Source: JAGRCP01 sp942490705
Lineage (GTDB): Bacteria > Chloroflexota > Anaerolineae > Caldilineales > Caldilineaceae
Reading direction: 5' to 3'
Assembly: GCA_942490705.1 (NCBI GenBank)
Contig: CALNXY010000014.1
Location: 1 to 64,000, forward strand
Length of the DNA stretch: 64,000 nt
Below, piece after piece: positions 1 through 8,398 of the stretch. The translations under genes and the position numbers were made by a program. The notes below the pieces were generated by a model. That model had not been told where the DNA came from. It saw only the letters and a list, made by a program, of their open reading frames with translations, and did no database searches. The first letter of the stretch is position 1; each line of letters starts with the position of its first letter.

Positions 1-279
1 GTACTTCGTTCGGTCCCATGCGCTACCTTGGCCGAGTGTGCCCGGGTTCTGCGCAAAGAGCAGCGATCGCGCCTGATCGTTGTCGGTCTCTGGGTGGCTT
101 TGCAGGAAGCGCGGGCCCGCCAGCTACCGCTCATCTTCTACGCAGAGCCGCCGGCCGATTTCATGCAAAGCGTAGCCGGTCGCTTGGAGCGACAAGGCTT
201 GATCGCCGAAATCGAAGCCGTACCCGTCGGTTGGGCCAGCATTGGCATCATTCGCGCCCGGCATGCGGATGTTCTGTAA
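1..279 (+). CDS. C-terminal end of an unrecognised protein (partial at window start)
   Basis: The reading frame is open from the first base of the window to a TAA at 277-279, so this is the 3' end of a gene that starts outside. The visible 92 residues read as compact alpha/beta sequence, with a hydrophobic strand (LIVVGLWVAL) near the middle and a C-terminal strand ending in RHADVL. There is no recognisable motif, membrane segment or signal. A TTG at 28 could be a start, but nothing upstream supports initiation there. The next gene begins 20 bases downstream on the same strand, so the two may share a transcript. I do not assign a function. Confidence 0.5.
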   Translation, partial: VLRSVPCATLAECARVLRKEQRSRLIVVGLWVALQEARARQLPLIFYAEPPADFMQSVAGRLERQGLIAEIEAVPVGWASIGIIRARHADVL

Positions 280-299
280 GCAAACCTACATCAGCCGCC

Positions 300-1097
300 A
301 TGAAATCCTTGACATTGGAAGACTTGCGCCCGCCCGAAGACTATCGACACAGCGTGAACGGTGGCACGGTTGCAGCGACCGAGTCAGGCATCCGCTTCAC
401 GAATCCGGCCGCGTCCGACAACGCTTATATCAACGCCCAGATCGATGACTATCGCGGTCTCCGGCGTTCGGCTTTCGCGTGGCGACCGCCCCTCACCCTG
501 TCAATTCGCGCGCGCTTCTCGCACAATGCCGAGCGCTTACGGGGCACGGCGGGCTTTGGCTTCTGGAACGACCCCTTCATGATGACGACCCGGCGCGCGC
601 CAACCCTGCCGCGGGCGCTCTGGTTCTTCTTCGCCTCGGCGCCCTCCGACATGGCGCTGGCGCAGGGCGTGCCCGGTCGAGGCTGGAAGGCCGCGACGAT
701 CGACGCCCGAAGGCCCGCGTTTCTCGCCTTGACGCCGACCGCTCCGTTGGCGCTGCCCCTCATGCACTCCCCATGGCTATACGAAAATCTGTGGCCAATT
801 GCGCAACGTACTCTGGGCGTAAATGAGGCCCTACTCGACGTAGAAATGCGCGGGTGGCATGAGTACGTCATCATCTGGGACGACGAGCATGTCGAGTTCC
901 GGGTCGACGGCAGGCGCGTGCTGCAGGCCCAGCCGGCGCCGGTCGGCCCACTCGGGCTCGTCATCTGGCTGGACAACCAGGCCATGATCGTGACGCCGCA
1001 GGGCAAGATTCGCCACAGCTTGCTGGCTCGCCCGGAGGCGCAATGGATGGAAATAGATCAGCTGACCGTACGGATGGATTCCTCGCCGGCAGCGTAG
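300..1097 (+). CDS. Concanavalin-like (GH16-like fold) protein
   Basis: 265 residues from the ATG at 300, which begins MKSLTLEDLRPPEDYRHS; the frame stays open upstream, but the composition changes there. The pattern is a beta-sandwich: a GFGFWNDPF strand near the middle and, later, WHEYVIIWDDEHVEFRVDGR, the classic strand pair of ConA-like/GH16-type domains in which ligand is described relative to a flat sheet. I do not see the GH16 catalytic ExDxxE motif, so hydrolase activity is doubtful; a non-catalytic carbohydrate-binding or structural role is possible. There is no signal peptide. It precedes a sugar isomerase and a sugar dehydrogenase on the same strand, in keeping with carbohydrate metabolism. 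Confidence 0.65.
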   Translation: MKSLTLEDLRPPEDYRHSVNGGTVAATESGIRFTNPAASDNAYINAQIDDYRGLRRSAFAWRPPLTLSIRARFSHNAERLRGTAGFGFWNDPFMMTTRRAPTLPRALWFFFASAPSDMALAQGVPGRGWKAATIDARRPAFLALTPTAPLALPLMHSPWLYENLWPIAQRTLGVNEALLDVEMRGWHEYVIIWDDEHVEFRVDGRRVLQAQPAPVGPLGLVIWLDNQAMIVTPQGKIRHSLLARPEAQWMEIDQLTVRMDSSPAA

Positions 1098-1207
1098 CCT
1101 TCGAGGGCATTGGCCGGCTTTGTCACTTCCGAATGGGCAGCAGTACAATGACGGATGTAGCGTTTCACTATTCTCCTTTCTCATCACCAACTCTGTCAGG
1201 AGCAATC

Positions 1208-2059
1208 ATGTCTTCCCCATCTTATGCCCCGCCCGTTTCATGCCATTTGATCACCTGGGGCGACGACTTTGAGACCGGCATGGCTGAAGCCGCCGAACTG
1301 GGCTACACGGCCTGCGAGACCTTTACCCACATTGCACTCCAGTATGAAGACCGGCTACCAGCCTTTCAGGAACTGCTGGCGAGCAACGGTTTCCGCCTCT
1401 CCGCACTATATGGCGGCGGGCGCTTTAGCGACCCCACACAACGCGATGAAGTGATCGCCTACAACGAGCGCGTGGCGCGTTTTTTGGTGGCCAATGGCGC
1501 CGATCGCATCGTCTTTGGCCCGGCCGGACCACGCACGGAAGGCGGCATGACGCTCGACGAGCTGAAAGAGGCGGCCAAGACCATCAACGCCGCGGCCGAG
1601 CGCTGCTACGACTTGGGTGTACTGGCCTGCGTCCATCCGCACCTGCGGACCGAGATTGAGACCGAGCGCGAGATCGACGCCATCATGGAAATGACCGACC
1701 CGCGTTATGTCTTCTTTGCGCCCGATACGGCCCATCTCTATGGCGCAGGCATGGATCCGGTTGAGATCATGGGCAGATATGCCGACCGCATCCGCTACGT
1801 TCACCTCAAAGACGTGACGCCCGAGGAACCTGACATGAGCCAGTTCACCGCCTTCACCGGCACCGAACAGCTGCCGATTTTCTGCGAATTGGGGCTGGGA
1901 CCGGTCGACTTCCCGGGGATTATGGCCTTTCTCGAAGGCATCGGCTATGACGGTTGGTTGACTGTTGAGATTGATAAGTCGACGAGCACGCCCAAGAACA
2001 GCCTGCTCATCTGTCGAGACTACATGCAGAATCAGCTCGGCATTCCCGTGGGCGCATAG
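1208..2059 (+). CDS. Sugar phosphate isomerase/epimerase (xylose isomerase-like TIM barrel)
   Basis: 283 residues. The ATG at 1208 is chosen because AGGAG lies at 1198-1202; the upstream open frame is low-quality sequence. The protein fits the AP-endonuclease-2/xylose-isomerase-like family: strand-helix repeats, VHPHLRTEIETE in the middle with metal-ligand His/Glu, APDTAHL with Asp/His, YVHLKD, and a final E in LTVEIDKS. Such enzymes use a divalent metal to isomerise or epimerise sugars or inositol derivatives in the cytoplasm. A Gfo/Idh/MocA dehydrogenase starts 13 bases after the stop, the usual partner in inositol and rare-sugar oxidation pathways. The exact substrate cannot be read from the sequence. 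Confidence 0.85.
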   Translation: MSSPSYAPPVSCHLITWGDDFETGMAEAAELGYTACETFTHIALQYEDRLPAFQELLASNGFRLSALYGGGRFSDPTQRDEVIAYNERVARFLVANGADRIVFGPAGPRTEGGMTLDELKEAAKTINAAAERCYDLGVLACVHPHLRTEIETEREIDAIMEMTDPRYVFFAPDTAHLYGAGMDPVEIMGRYADRIRYVHLKDVTPEEPDMSQFTAFTGTEQLPIFCELGLGPVDFPGIMAFLEGIGYDGWLTVEIDKSTSTPKNSLLICRDYMQNQLGIPVGA

Positions 2060-2072
2060 GAGAACTTTCGAC

Positions 2073-3167
2073 ATGGCCGGAATCGGCATCATTGGATGTG
2101 GCAACATCAGCGATATTTATCTACAGGCCGGCGAAAAATTTCCGATTCTCGATCTCATCGCCTGCGCGGATCTGGATGAGGAACGGGCCGCGGCCAAAGC
2201 GGCTCAATATGGCATCAGGGCCGAAAGCGTCGATGGTCTGCTGGCCGACCCCGCCATCGATATCGTCATCAATCTGACCATCCCTGCGGCCCATGCCGCG
2301 GTCGACCTGGCGGCAATTCAGGCGGGCAAGTCTGTCTATGGCGAGAAACCCTTGGCGCTGAGCCGCGATGACGGCGCCGCCGTGCTGGACAGGGCGGCCC
2401 AAGCTGGCGTGCGCGTGGGCAGTGCGCCCGACACCTTCCTGGGCGCCGGTCTGCAAACGTGCCGCCGGCTGATCGACGAAGGCGTGATCGGCGAGCCGGT
2501 GGCCGCCACCGCCTTCATGGTCGGCCATGGCCACGAGCATTGGCATCCGAATCCCGAGTTCTACTACAAAGCGGGCGGCGGGCCCCTCTTTGACATGGGT
2601 CCCTACTATCTGACCGCGCTTGTGGCGCTCATGGGACCGATACGCCGCGTCTCCGGCGCCACCCGCGTCACGTTCCCCCAGCGCACGATCAGCAGCCAGC
2701 CCTTCGCTGGCCAGGTGATCGATGTGGAGGTGCCGACCCACGTCAGCGGCCTCCTGGACTTTGCAAACGGCGCCATCGGCACGATGATCATGAGCTTTGA
2801 CGTCTGGTCGTCAACGCTGCCCTGGCTGGAAATCTATGGCAGCGAAGGCACCCTGCGCCTGCCTGATCCCAACACCTTTGGCGGGCCGGTATCGTACAGG
2901 CGCGGCCGCGACGAAGAATGGGTCGACGTCCCGCTTGCCTTCTCCTACGCCGAAAACTCGCGCGGTATCGGGGCAGCCGACATGGCCCATGCGTTGCGCA
3001 GCGGCCGTCCTCACCGCGCCTCGGGTGAGATGGCCCAGCATGTGCTCGACATCATGCAGGCGCTGGGCGACGCATCGGACGCGGGTCGTCACGTCACCCT
3101 GTCTACGACCTGCGTGCGGCCTGCACCGCTACAGGCCGATCTGCCTCCCGGCGTGTTGGACGAATGA
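2073..3167 (+). CDS. Gfo/Idh/MocA family NAD(P)-dependent oxidoreductase
   Basis: 364 residues. The N-terminal Rossmann motif GIGIIGCGNISDIYL binds NAD(P), and the family EKP signature appears as YGEKPLALS. The C-terminal half has the usual beta-sheet substrate domain, with FDMGPYYLTALVALMG. AGGAG overlaps the stop of the preceding isomerase (2057-2063) and sits about 9 bases before the ATG at 2073, so the two genes are one operon. The family oxidises a sugar or polyol hydroxyl (inositol, glucose derivatives and others). Together with the TIM-barrel isomerase upstream, a keto-sugar route is the natural inference. A strong inverted repeat follows about 110 bases downstream. Confidence 0.9.
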   Translation: MAGIGIIGCGNISDIYLQAGEKFPILDLIACADLDEERAAAKAAQYGIRAESVDGLLADPAIDIVINLTIPAAHAAVDLAAIQAGKSVYGEKPLALSRDDGAAVLDRAAQAGVRVGSAPDTFLGAGLQTCRRLIDEGVIGEPVAATAFMVGHGHEHWHPNPEFYYKAGGGPLFDMGPYYLTALVALMGPIRRVSGATRVTFPQRTISSQPFAGQVIDVEVPTHVSGLLDFANGAIGTMIMSFDVWSSTLPWLEIYGSEGTLRLPDPNTFGGPVSYRRGRDEEWVDVPLAFSYAENSRGIGAADMAHALRSGRPHRASGEMAQHVLDIMQALGDASDAGRHVTLSTTCVRPAPLQADLPPGVLDE

Positions 3168-3275
3168 GCGTGTAACGCCCAGACGGCCCCTTTGGCTTGA
3201 AGAAATCGCCACGTCTCACTCGTGACGCACGCCATTTCGCAGCAAGCGCGCCGTCGTTTCATCCTGCTCCTGGCA

Positions 3276-3338
3276 CGTCCCCGGCACGGGCGGCAGAATA
3301 TCCGATTAGCAGGCTTGTAGGCGCCCGTGCCGGGGACG
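3276..3338. repeat. Perfect 17-bp inverted repeat
   Basis: CGTCCCCGGCACGGGCG at 3276-3292 is exactly complementary to CGCCCGTGCCGGGGACG at 3322-3338, with a 29-base loop. It lies in the 269-base gap between the dehydrogenase and the PrsW gene. There is no T-run after it on either strand, so it is not a standard rho-independent terminator. It could be a transcript-end stabiliser, a factor-dependent stop, a REP-like element or a protein-binding palindrome. The rest of the gap shows no convincing gene. Confidence 0.7.
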
Positions 3339-3436
3339 ATACGACCAAATGTCGGCGGAACCTCGACAATGTGACACCAATCCGATCATGCGATTGACAA
3401 GCCCGTCCGGCTTGAGAAAGCGGCTGTGCTCGCCCT

Positions 3437-4627
3437 ATGAGTCCGACGACAACCAGCCTGTTGCTCACGCTGTCCCCGCTACGCCAGCGGCGTGTGGCGC
3501 TGCCCGTCGCCCTTGCGCTGGCCGTGCTGCTGGCCTTTGCCCTGATCCAGATTTCCTTGACCATTGGCGCATTGAGTCTCTACCGGGATCAGGCTTTTCA
3601 GGTCTTTGTGATTGCGCTTGCGCTCTCGACTGCAGGATCCCTCGTCCCCTTCTTCATCGTACTCTTCCTCGACCGGCGCGAGCGTGAGTCGCGCTGGTTG
3701 ATTCTCGTCACCCTGCTCTGGGGCGCGCTCATCGCTACGGGCGTCGCGATTCCCTTCAACGACGCCATCTTGCTGGCAATCGACGCCGCCATTCAAGATG
3801 AGCCGGCCGTGACTGATTTCCTCGGTCCGGACGCGGCCTGGCTCATCGGTGCGCCGATCGCCGGCCCCTGGGTGGAGGAGATTCTTAAATCGGCCGGCAT
3901 TGTGCTGATTTTCGTCTTCCTGCGCGGCGAGTTTGACGGCATTCGCGACGGCTTTATTTATGGCGCCTTGGTGGGCATCGGCTTCAACTGGCTGGAGGCT
4001 GCGGTCTACGTGGGCCAGGGCTTTGCCGAAATCGGCCTGGCGCCCTTTGGCCTCCAGTTGGGCGCACGCTACGCGCTCTTTGGTCTCAGCGGCCACGCAC
4101 TCTATTCGGGCCTCTTCGGCGCGTTCTTGGGCTGGGCGATTCAGACGGACAGGCCATGGTGGCGCATTGCTGCGCCCGTCATCGGGCTGGGGTTGGCAAT
4201 TGGCGCGCACACGGTCAACAACAGCCTGGGTCTCATCTTTACTGCCATCGAAAGCGCCAACGGGCAGCCATTCACGGAACAGGTTGTTGCGCCCTTCGAT
4301 CTGCCCTTCTGGCAGGTTTGGATCACGGACAGTCTCTTCGATCTGTTCTTGTACGCGCCCTTCCTGCTCATTCTGCTCGCTCTGTTGCTCTATAGCACAG
4401 GCTGGGAGCGCAACGTCATCCGCACAGAGCTAGCCGATGAAGTGCCGGCGACGGTGACGCCTGAGGAATATGTGCAAGTGCTCGGTGATCGCCTCTTTCG
4501 CACGCGCGCATCGACGGCGCCCACCGGCGTCAGTCTGCCGAGCTGGTCAACGCCCAGAACGAATTGGCCTTTCGCAAGCACCGGGTCAAGAGCAAATCAC
4601 AAAATCCTGATGCAGATCCGCTTGTAG
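3437..4627 (+). CDS. PrsW family intramembrane metalloprotease, 3' end frameshifted
   Basis: 396 residues as read from the ATG at 3437. There are eight or so hydrophobic segments from residue ~20 to ~325. PrsW/CAAX-like catalytic features are visible: PWVEEILKSAGI (paired Glu), FIYGALVGIGFNWLEA and GHALYSGLFGAFLGW, then GAHTVNN. The family cleaves membrane proteins such as anti-sigma factors (PrsW of Bacillus) inside the bilayer. Up to about residue 356 the sequence is natural; after DRLFRTR the frame turns into Ser/Thr/Pro-rich noise ending at 4627. The neighbouring frame carries a sensible tail to 4668, so a single base is probably missing near 4505-4510. The core protease domain is intact. 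Confidence 0.85.
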   Translation: MSPTTTSLLLTLSPLRQRRVALPVALALAVLLAFALIQISLTIGALSLYRDQAFQVFVIALALSTAGSLVPFFIVLFLDRRERESRWLILVTLLWGALIATGVAIPFNDAILLAIDAAIQDEPAVTDFLGPDAAWLIGAPIAGPWVEEILKSAGIVLIFVFLRGEFDGIRDGFIYGALVGIGFNWLEAAVYVGQGFAEIGLAPFGLQLGARYALFGLSGHALYSGLFGAFLGWAIQTDRPWWRIAAPVIGLGLAIGAHTVNNSLGLIFTAIESANGQPFTEQVVAPFDLPFWQVWITDSLFDLFLYAPFLLILLALLLYSTGWERNVIRTELADEVPATVTPEEYVQVLGDRLFRTRASTAPTGVSLPSWSTPRTNWPFASTGSRANHKILMQIRL

Positions 4628-4668
4628 TGGCCTGGCGCAGCAAGGTAGCGCGCCTGCGCCAGGGGTAA
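4505..4668 (+). other. Shifted-frame C-terminal tail of the PrsW protein
   Basis: From 4510 the third-position pattern continues in another frame, reading IDGAHRRQSAELVNAQNELA and then FRKHRVKSKSQNPDADPLVV, ending with a TAA at 4666-4668. This is charged, helical and protein-like, in contrast to the in-frame tail. Adding one C in CGCGC near 4505-4509 gives TRRIDG and restores one continuous protein of about 410 residues. This is either a real frameshift or a sequencing/assembly error. Confidence 0.75.
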
Positions 4669-4784
4669 GGACAGACCAGCGTGCGAATTACCTTATCTGT
4701 ACGATCTCGTCGCAGCAACTGGCTGCGCGCTGCTGTGTCCAACAAGATACTTCGTGCCCGTGCTAGTCACGAGATCCGAGCGCT

Positions 4785-5552
4785 ATGTCAACAACATCCA
4801 CACTTCACGAAAGCACCGACATGAATACGACTGAACGCAGTCAATTATTGACAGACTTCACGCGCCAGGTGGCAGGCGGACTCATTGTATCCTGCCAGGC
4901 GTTGGATGATGAGCCGCTCTTCGGGGCGGAGATCATGGTGCGCATGGCGGTGGCCGCTACGCAGGGGGGCGCCTGTGCCATACGCGCCAATACGCCCGTT
5001 GACATCAGCGCCATCCATGCAGCGGTTGATCTCCCCATTATCGGCCTGTACAAGGAAGAGATCGCCGGCTTTCCGGTCTACATCACGCCCACGCTGGCCC
5101 ATGCCCAGGCCGTTGCCGCCGCGGGCGCGAGCGTCATCGCCATCGATGCCACGGACCGGCCGCGGCCTCAGCCGGGATCGCTGGCCGCTTTCATCGCTGC
5201 TATCCACGGGACAACCGGCTGCCTCGTGCTGGCCGACGTTGCCACCGAGGCCGAGGGGATGGCGGCCGCGACCGCAGGCGCGGATCTCGTCTCCACGACA
5301 ATGTCGGGCTACACCGCGGACTCACCCCAGCAGACCGAACCTGATTTGGCCCTGGTCGAAGCGCTGGCGAGCCGGCTTGACGTACCGCTGCTGGCGGAAG
5401 GGCGTTATTACCGCCCCGAACAGGTCAACCAGGCGCTGGACGCCGGCGCGCTGGCCGTGGTGGTTGGCGGCGCCATCACGCGGCCGGCCGAGATTACGCG
5501 CCGCTTTGTTGGCGCGCTAACGCTGCACGCTTCACAGAAGGGGGAAAAATGA
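4785..5552 (+). CDS. nanE: N-acylglucosamine-6-phosphate 2-epimerase (NanE)
   Basis: 255 residues; a second ATG at 4821 (MNTTERSQLL) is equally plausible because neither start has a good ribosome-binding site. NanE-family features: GLIVSCQALDDEPL at the start of the barrel, AAVDLPIIGLYK, FPVYITPTL, VIAIDATDRPRP with the catalytic-region Asp, STTMSGYT, PLLAEGRYYRPEQV and VVVGGAITRP at the phosphate site. NanE converts N-acetylmannosamine 6-phosphate to N-acetylglucosamine 6-phosphate in sialic acid/ManNAc breakdown. Its stop overlaps the start of the DUF4127 gene (ATGA), and a ROK kinase follows, so this is a three-gene operon for amino sugar use. No nanA lyase is in the window. Confidence 0.92.
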   Translation: MSTTSTLHESTDMNTTERSQLLTDFTRQVAGGLIVSCQALDDEPLFGAEIMVRMAVAATQGGACAIRANTPVDISAIHAAVDLPIIGLYKEEIAGFPVYITPTLAHAQAVAAAGASVIAIDATDRPRPQPGSLAAFIAAIHGTTGCLVLADVATEAEGMAAATAGADLVSTTMSGYTADSPQQTEPDLALVEALASRLDVPLLAEGRYYRPEQVNQALDAGALAVVVGGAITRPAEITRRFVGALTLHASQKGEK

Positions 5553-7237
5553 CGATGAAAGCGACAGTTGCCGTCATGCCGCTGGATGATCGGGCGGTGA
5601 ACTACGAGTGCGTTGCGCTCTTGGGGGAAGCGGCCGGCTTCCGGATGCTGCTGCCCCCCAAGGAATGGCTTGGCACGCCGTGGCGCGCCGGCCAGATGGA
5701 ACGCCTGGCCGTATGGCTGGAAGAAGCTGCCCGGACTGCAGATGCCTTGATCGTCTCCATCGAAACGCTGGGCTATGGCGGTCTGGTCAACTCGCGCCGC
5801 TCGGAGGAGAGTGTCGAGCAAGTGCTGGCACGACTCGAACTGTTGCAACAATTGCACCAGACGCGGCCCGAACTCACGATCCTGGCCTACTCAGTCCTGC
5901 TCCGCATCTCGCGGCACAACAACGCCGAAGAGGAGAAGGCCTACTGGGCCACCTACGGTGCACGTATCTTCCGCATTTCGGTAATCGAAGACCGCATGCA
6001 GATGGCCATCGCTACGCCTGCCGAAGCGGCCGAACTGGATCAGCTTCTCAGCGAAGTCCCGCCGCCCATCATTGACGACTATCGCCGGGGCCGGGCGCGC
6101 AACCATGCCGTGAATCGGGCCATGATTGATTGGACGGCCGCGGGCGTCTTCGACTACCTCATCATTCCCCAGGATGACACCGTGGCGTACGGCTGGAACA
6201 TTGCCGAAGGTCGGGCGCTACGGCGGTGCGTCCAGCAATTGGGGCTCTGGGAAAAGGTCTCCATCTATCCCGGGGCGGATGAAACGGACATGTTGCTCCT
6301 GGCTCGCTATGCCGCAACCCTGGCCGGCTTCAAGCCTGCGCTCTGGCTCTACCCCAGCGGCTCCAACGTCAGCGAAATCATCACGGACTTTGAAGATCGC
6401 TCCATGGTCGAGCTGACCAAAGCCCATCTCGGCCCATTGGGCGGCACGCTGGCCAAGAGTCCGGACGAGGCCGACATTCTCCTCTACGTCAACGCGCCGG
6501 CGGAAGGCCAGGGTAACGGTCCCGACCAATATGCCTTGCTGATGACCGACGAGCAGGTCGCCGCACTGCCTGCGCCGGCGCGGCAGGCGGTGCGCGACTA
6601 TCGTGCTCAACCGCAGGTCGGCACGACCCTGAAAGAGATGTTCTCCGTCCGGCGCGATTTGGGCGAATTCGTACGCCACCTGAATCGCTCGCTGGCGGAG
6701 GGTCGGCTCTGTGCGCTGGCGGATGTTGCTTATGTCAATGCAGGCGACATGGCACTCGGCGACATGCTGGTCCAGCAGACGGGCGTAAGCGAGCTGGCTG
6801 CCTATGCCGGCTGGAACACGGCCGGCAACACACTGGGCTCGACCCTCGCCCAAAGCGTGATTCGGGCACTGCAGTGCAAGGAGGGTGCAACGACTGCTGC
6901 GCTGGCTGCCCACACCGGCCTGCTCTTCCTGCGCCTGGTGGAGGATTATCTCTACATGAGCCGCTTGCGCACGCAGGTCATGCTGGAGGAGGCGCCCATG
7001 CTGGGTGCGCCGGCAAGTCTGGTCAACCTGGGCGAGCAAACGGAGGCCGTGCGTGCGCTGACCGAAGCGCGGCTCCAGGCGGCGGCCCAAGTGCTTTCCG
7101 TCGCCCGCTTCGCCGGACGCACGCTACGCGCCGGTCAGAGCGAAATCACCGTCGGATCGATTGAAATTCACAACGTTGCGCTGCCCTGGGGCAGGCTGTT
7201 TGACATCACCATGGAGGTCGACGTCCAGTATGACTGA
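5549..7237 (+). CDS. DUF4127 family protein
   Basis: 562 residues, the usual size for DUF4127. AAGGGGGAAA precedes the ATG at 5549, which overlaps the nanE stop by four bases. Recognisable family blocks: VMPLDDRAVNY at the N-terminus, VSIETLGYGGLVNSRR, LLRISRHNNAEEE, LIIPQDDTVAYGWN, SIYPGADETDMLLLAR, DVAYVNAGD and YAGWNTAGNTLG. The Asp/Glu/His-rich conserved blocks look like an active site, but the reaction is not known to me. There is no signal peptide or membrane helix, so it is likely cytoplasmic. It is locked between NanE and a ROK sugar kinase by overlaps of 4 and 8 bases, which suggests a step in N-acetylhexosamine metabolism. That role is inference from context. Confidence 0.88.
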   Translation: MTMKATVAVMPLDDRAVNYECVALLGEAAGFRMLLPPKEWLGTPWRAGQMERLAVWLEEAARTADALIVSIETLGYGGLVNSRRSEESVEQVLARLELLQQLHQTRPELTILAYSVLLRISRHNNAEEEKAYWATYGARIFRISVIEDRMQMAIATPAEAAELDQLLSEVPPPIIDDYRRGRARNHAVNRAMIDWTAAGVFDYLIIPQDDTVAYGWNIAEGRALRRCVQQLGLWEKVSIYPGADETDMLLLARYAATLAGFKPALWLYPSGSNVSEIITDFEDRSMVELTKAHLGPLGGTLAKSPDEADILLYVNAPAEGQGNGPDQYALLMTDEQVAALPAPARQAVRDYRAQPQVGTTLKEMFSVRRDLGEFVRHLNRSLAEGRLCALADVAYVNAGDMALGDMLVQQTGVSELAAYAGWNTAGNTLGSTLAQSVIRALQCKEGATTAALAAHTGLLFLRLVEDYLYMSRLRTQVMLEEAPMLGAPASLVNLGEQTEAVRALTEARLQAAAQVLSVARFAGRTLRAGQSEITVGSIEIHNVALPWGRLFDITMEVDVQYD

Positions 7238-8156
7238 TGAAGCGCAACGGATGTTGGATGCGCCCGTGCTGGTGCTCGACATCGGCGGCACCAAACTGGC
7301 CGGTGGCGTGCTAACGAAGCAACAGATCGTCTGCCGTGCCGAAGCCGAAACCAATGCGGAAGAGGGGGTCGAAACGATCCTCGAGCGCCTCATCAGCCTG
7401 GCCCGCGCACGCCTGGATGCCTTTCAACTCGAATTCCCGCAGCAGCGCCAACCGACGCAAGCCGGCGTGGCCAGCGCCGGCCAGGTTGAGGCTGCCACAG
7501 GGACCATTGCCTATGCCACCCAGAGTCTGCCGGGCTGGATCGGTCTGCCGCTGGGTGTACGGCTGACAGCAGCGCTGGACATGCCCATCACCGTCGAAAA
7601 TGACGTCAACTGCTTTGCCGTGGCCGAAGCCGAATCGGGCGCCGGACGCGGTTTTGCCAATCTACTCATGGTCACCGTGGGCACCGGCATCGGAGGCGGC
7701 GTGATCATCGACGGCGAGCTCTATCGAGGTCGTCGCGGCGGCGCCGGCGAGATCGGCCAGCTGCTCGTGGAACGCATCGGCGGCCGGCCCTGCAGTGAAC
7801 GAGTCAGCGGCTGTCTCGAGGCGTACGCAGCGTCGAGCGTCATGGTCGCACGCAGTGGGTACGCCTCGATTCAGGCTCTGGGCGTCGCTTACCGCAGCGG
7901 CCACGACATCCCTGCTGTCGATGAAGGCGCCGCCTGGCTCGGTTTTGGCCTGGCCTCGCTGGCGCACACGCTGGCGCCCGATGCTATCGTCATCGGCGGC
8001 AGCATTGGCCTGCTTGGCCCGCGCTATCTCGACGCGGTCGAAGTTGCGTTCCGCGCCCATGCGCTGGGCTCTCACCGCCCAACTCCGCTCCTGCCGGCAG
8101 CCCTCGGCCCGGATTCCGGCCTGGTCGGCGCGGGACTCCTTGCACGCCGCCTCTAG
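7230..8156 (+). CDS. ROK family sugar kinase (candidate N-acetylmannosamine/glucosamine kinase)
   Basis: 308 residues from the ATG at 7230, which overlaps the end of the DUF4127 gene by 8 bases. The phosphate-binding motif VLDIGGTKLAGG is near the N-terminus, and VENDVNCFAVAE carries the catalytic Asp region. VTVGTGIGGGVIIDGEL is the second phosphate motif. The ROK zinc motif CxCGxxGCxE is degenerate: CSERVSGCLE at about 188-197 keeps two Cys and loses one Cys and a Gly. The ExGH motif reads GEIGQ. The protein may therefore be zinc-free or altered. With NanE upstream, phosphorylation of ManNAc or a related sugar (NanK role) is the best guess; glucokinase is the alternative. Confidence 0.85.
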   Translation: MTDEAQRMLDAPVLVLDIGGTKLAGGVLTKQQIVCRAEAETNAEEGVETILERLISLARARLDAFQLEFPQQRQPTQAGVASAGQVEAATGTIAYATQSLPGWIGLPLGVRLTAALDMPITVENDVNCFAVAEAESGAGRGFANLLMVTVGTGIGGGVIIDGELYRGRRGGAGEIGQLLVERIGGRPCSERVSGCLEAYAASSVMVARSGYASIQALGVAYRSGHDIPAVDEGAAWLGFGLASLAHTLAPDAIVIGGSIGLLGPRYLDAVEVAFRAHALGSHRPTPLLPAALGPDSGLVGAGLLARRL

Positions 8157-8398
8157 CCAGCGTTGATTATCATGCTGACGCGCAGCGAGACCGCGAAAAC
8201 GACCGGATGATGCGGATGTGGGCGTATCATCCAAGGACAATCTGCTCTGATCTCATGCATCGTTTGCCAGCCGCAAGCGAGGTCCGCGGCTTGCTCTGAA
8301 GCCCATCCATCGCCCGTCTGCACAATCAACTTGCCAAATTGATGGCGCTCTACGATGATTGGTCGCAGAGAATCAGGCATCATTGAGATTGGCCGAAT

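Noticed and set aside
449..1006. 185-codon open frame on the minus strand opposite the ConA-like gene
   Set aside because: Low-complexity Arg/Ser/Pro composition and no start signal; it is a shadow of the plus-strand gene.
3197..3397. 66-codon frame across the 17-bp inverted repeat
   Set aside because: Composition is not protein-like and it runs through the repeat.
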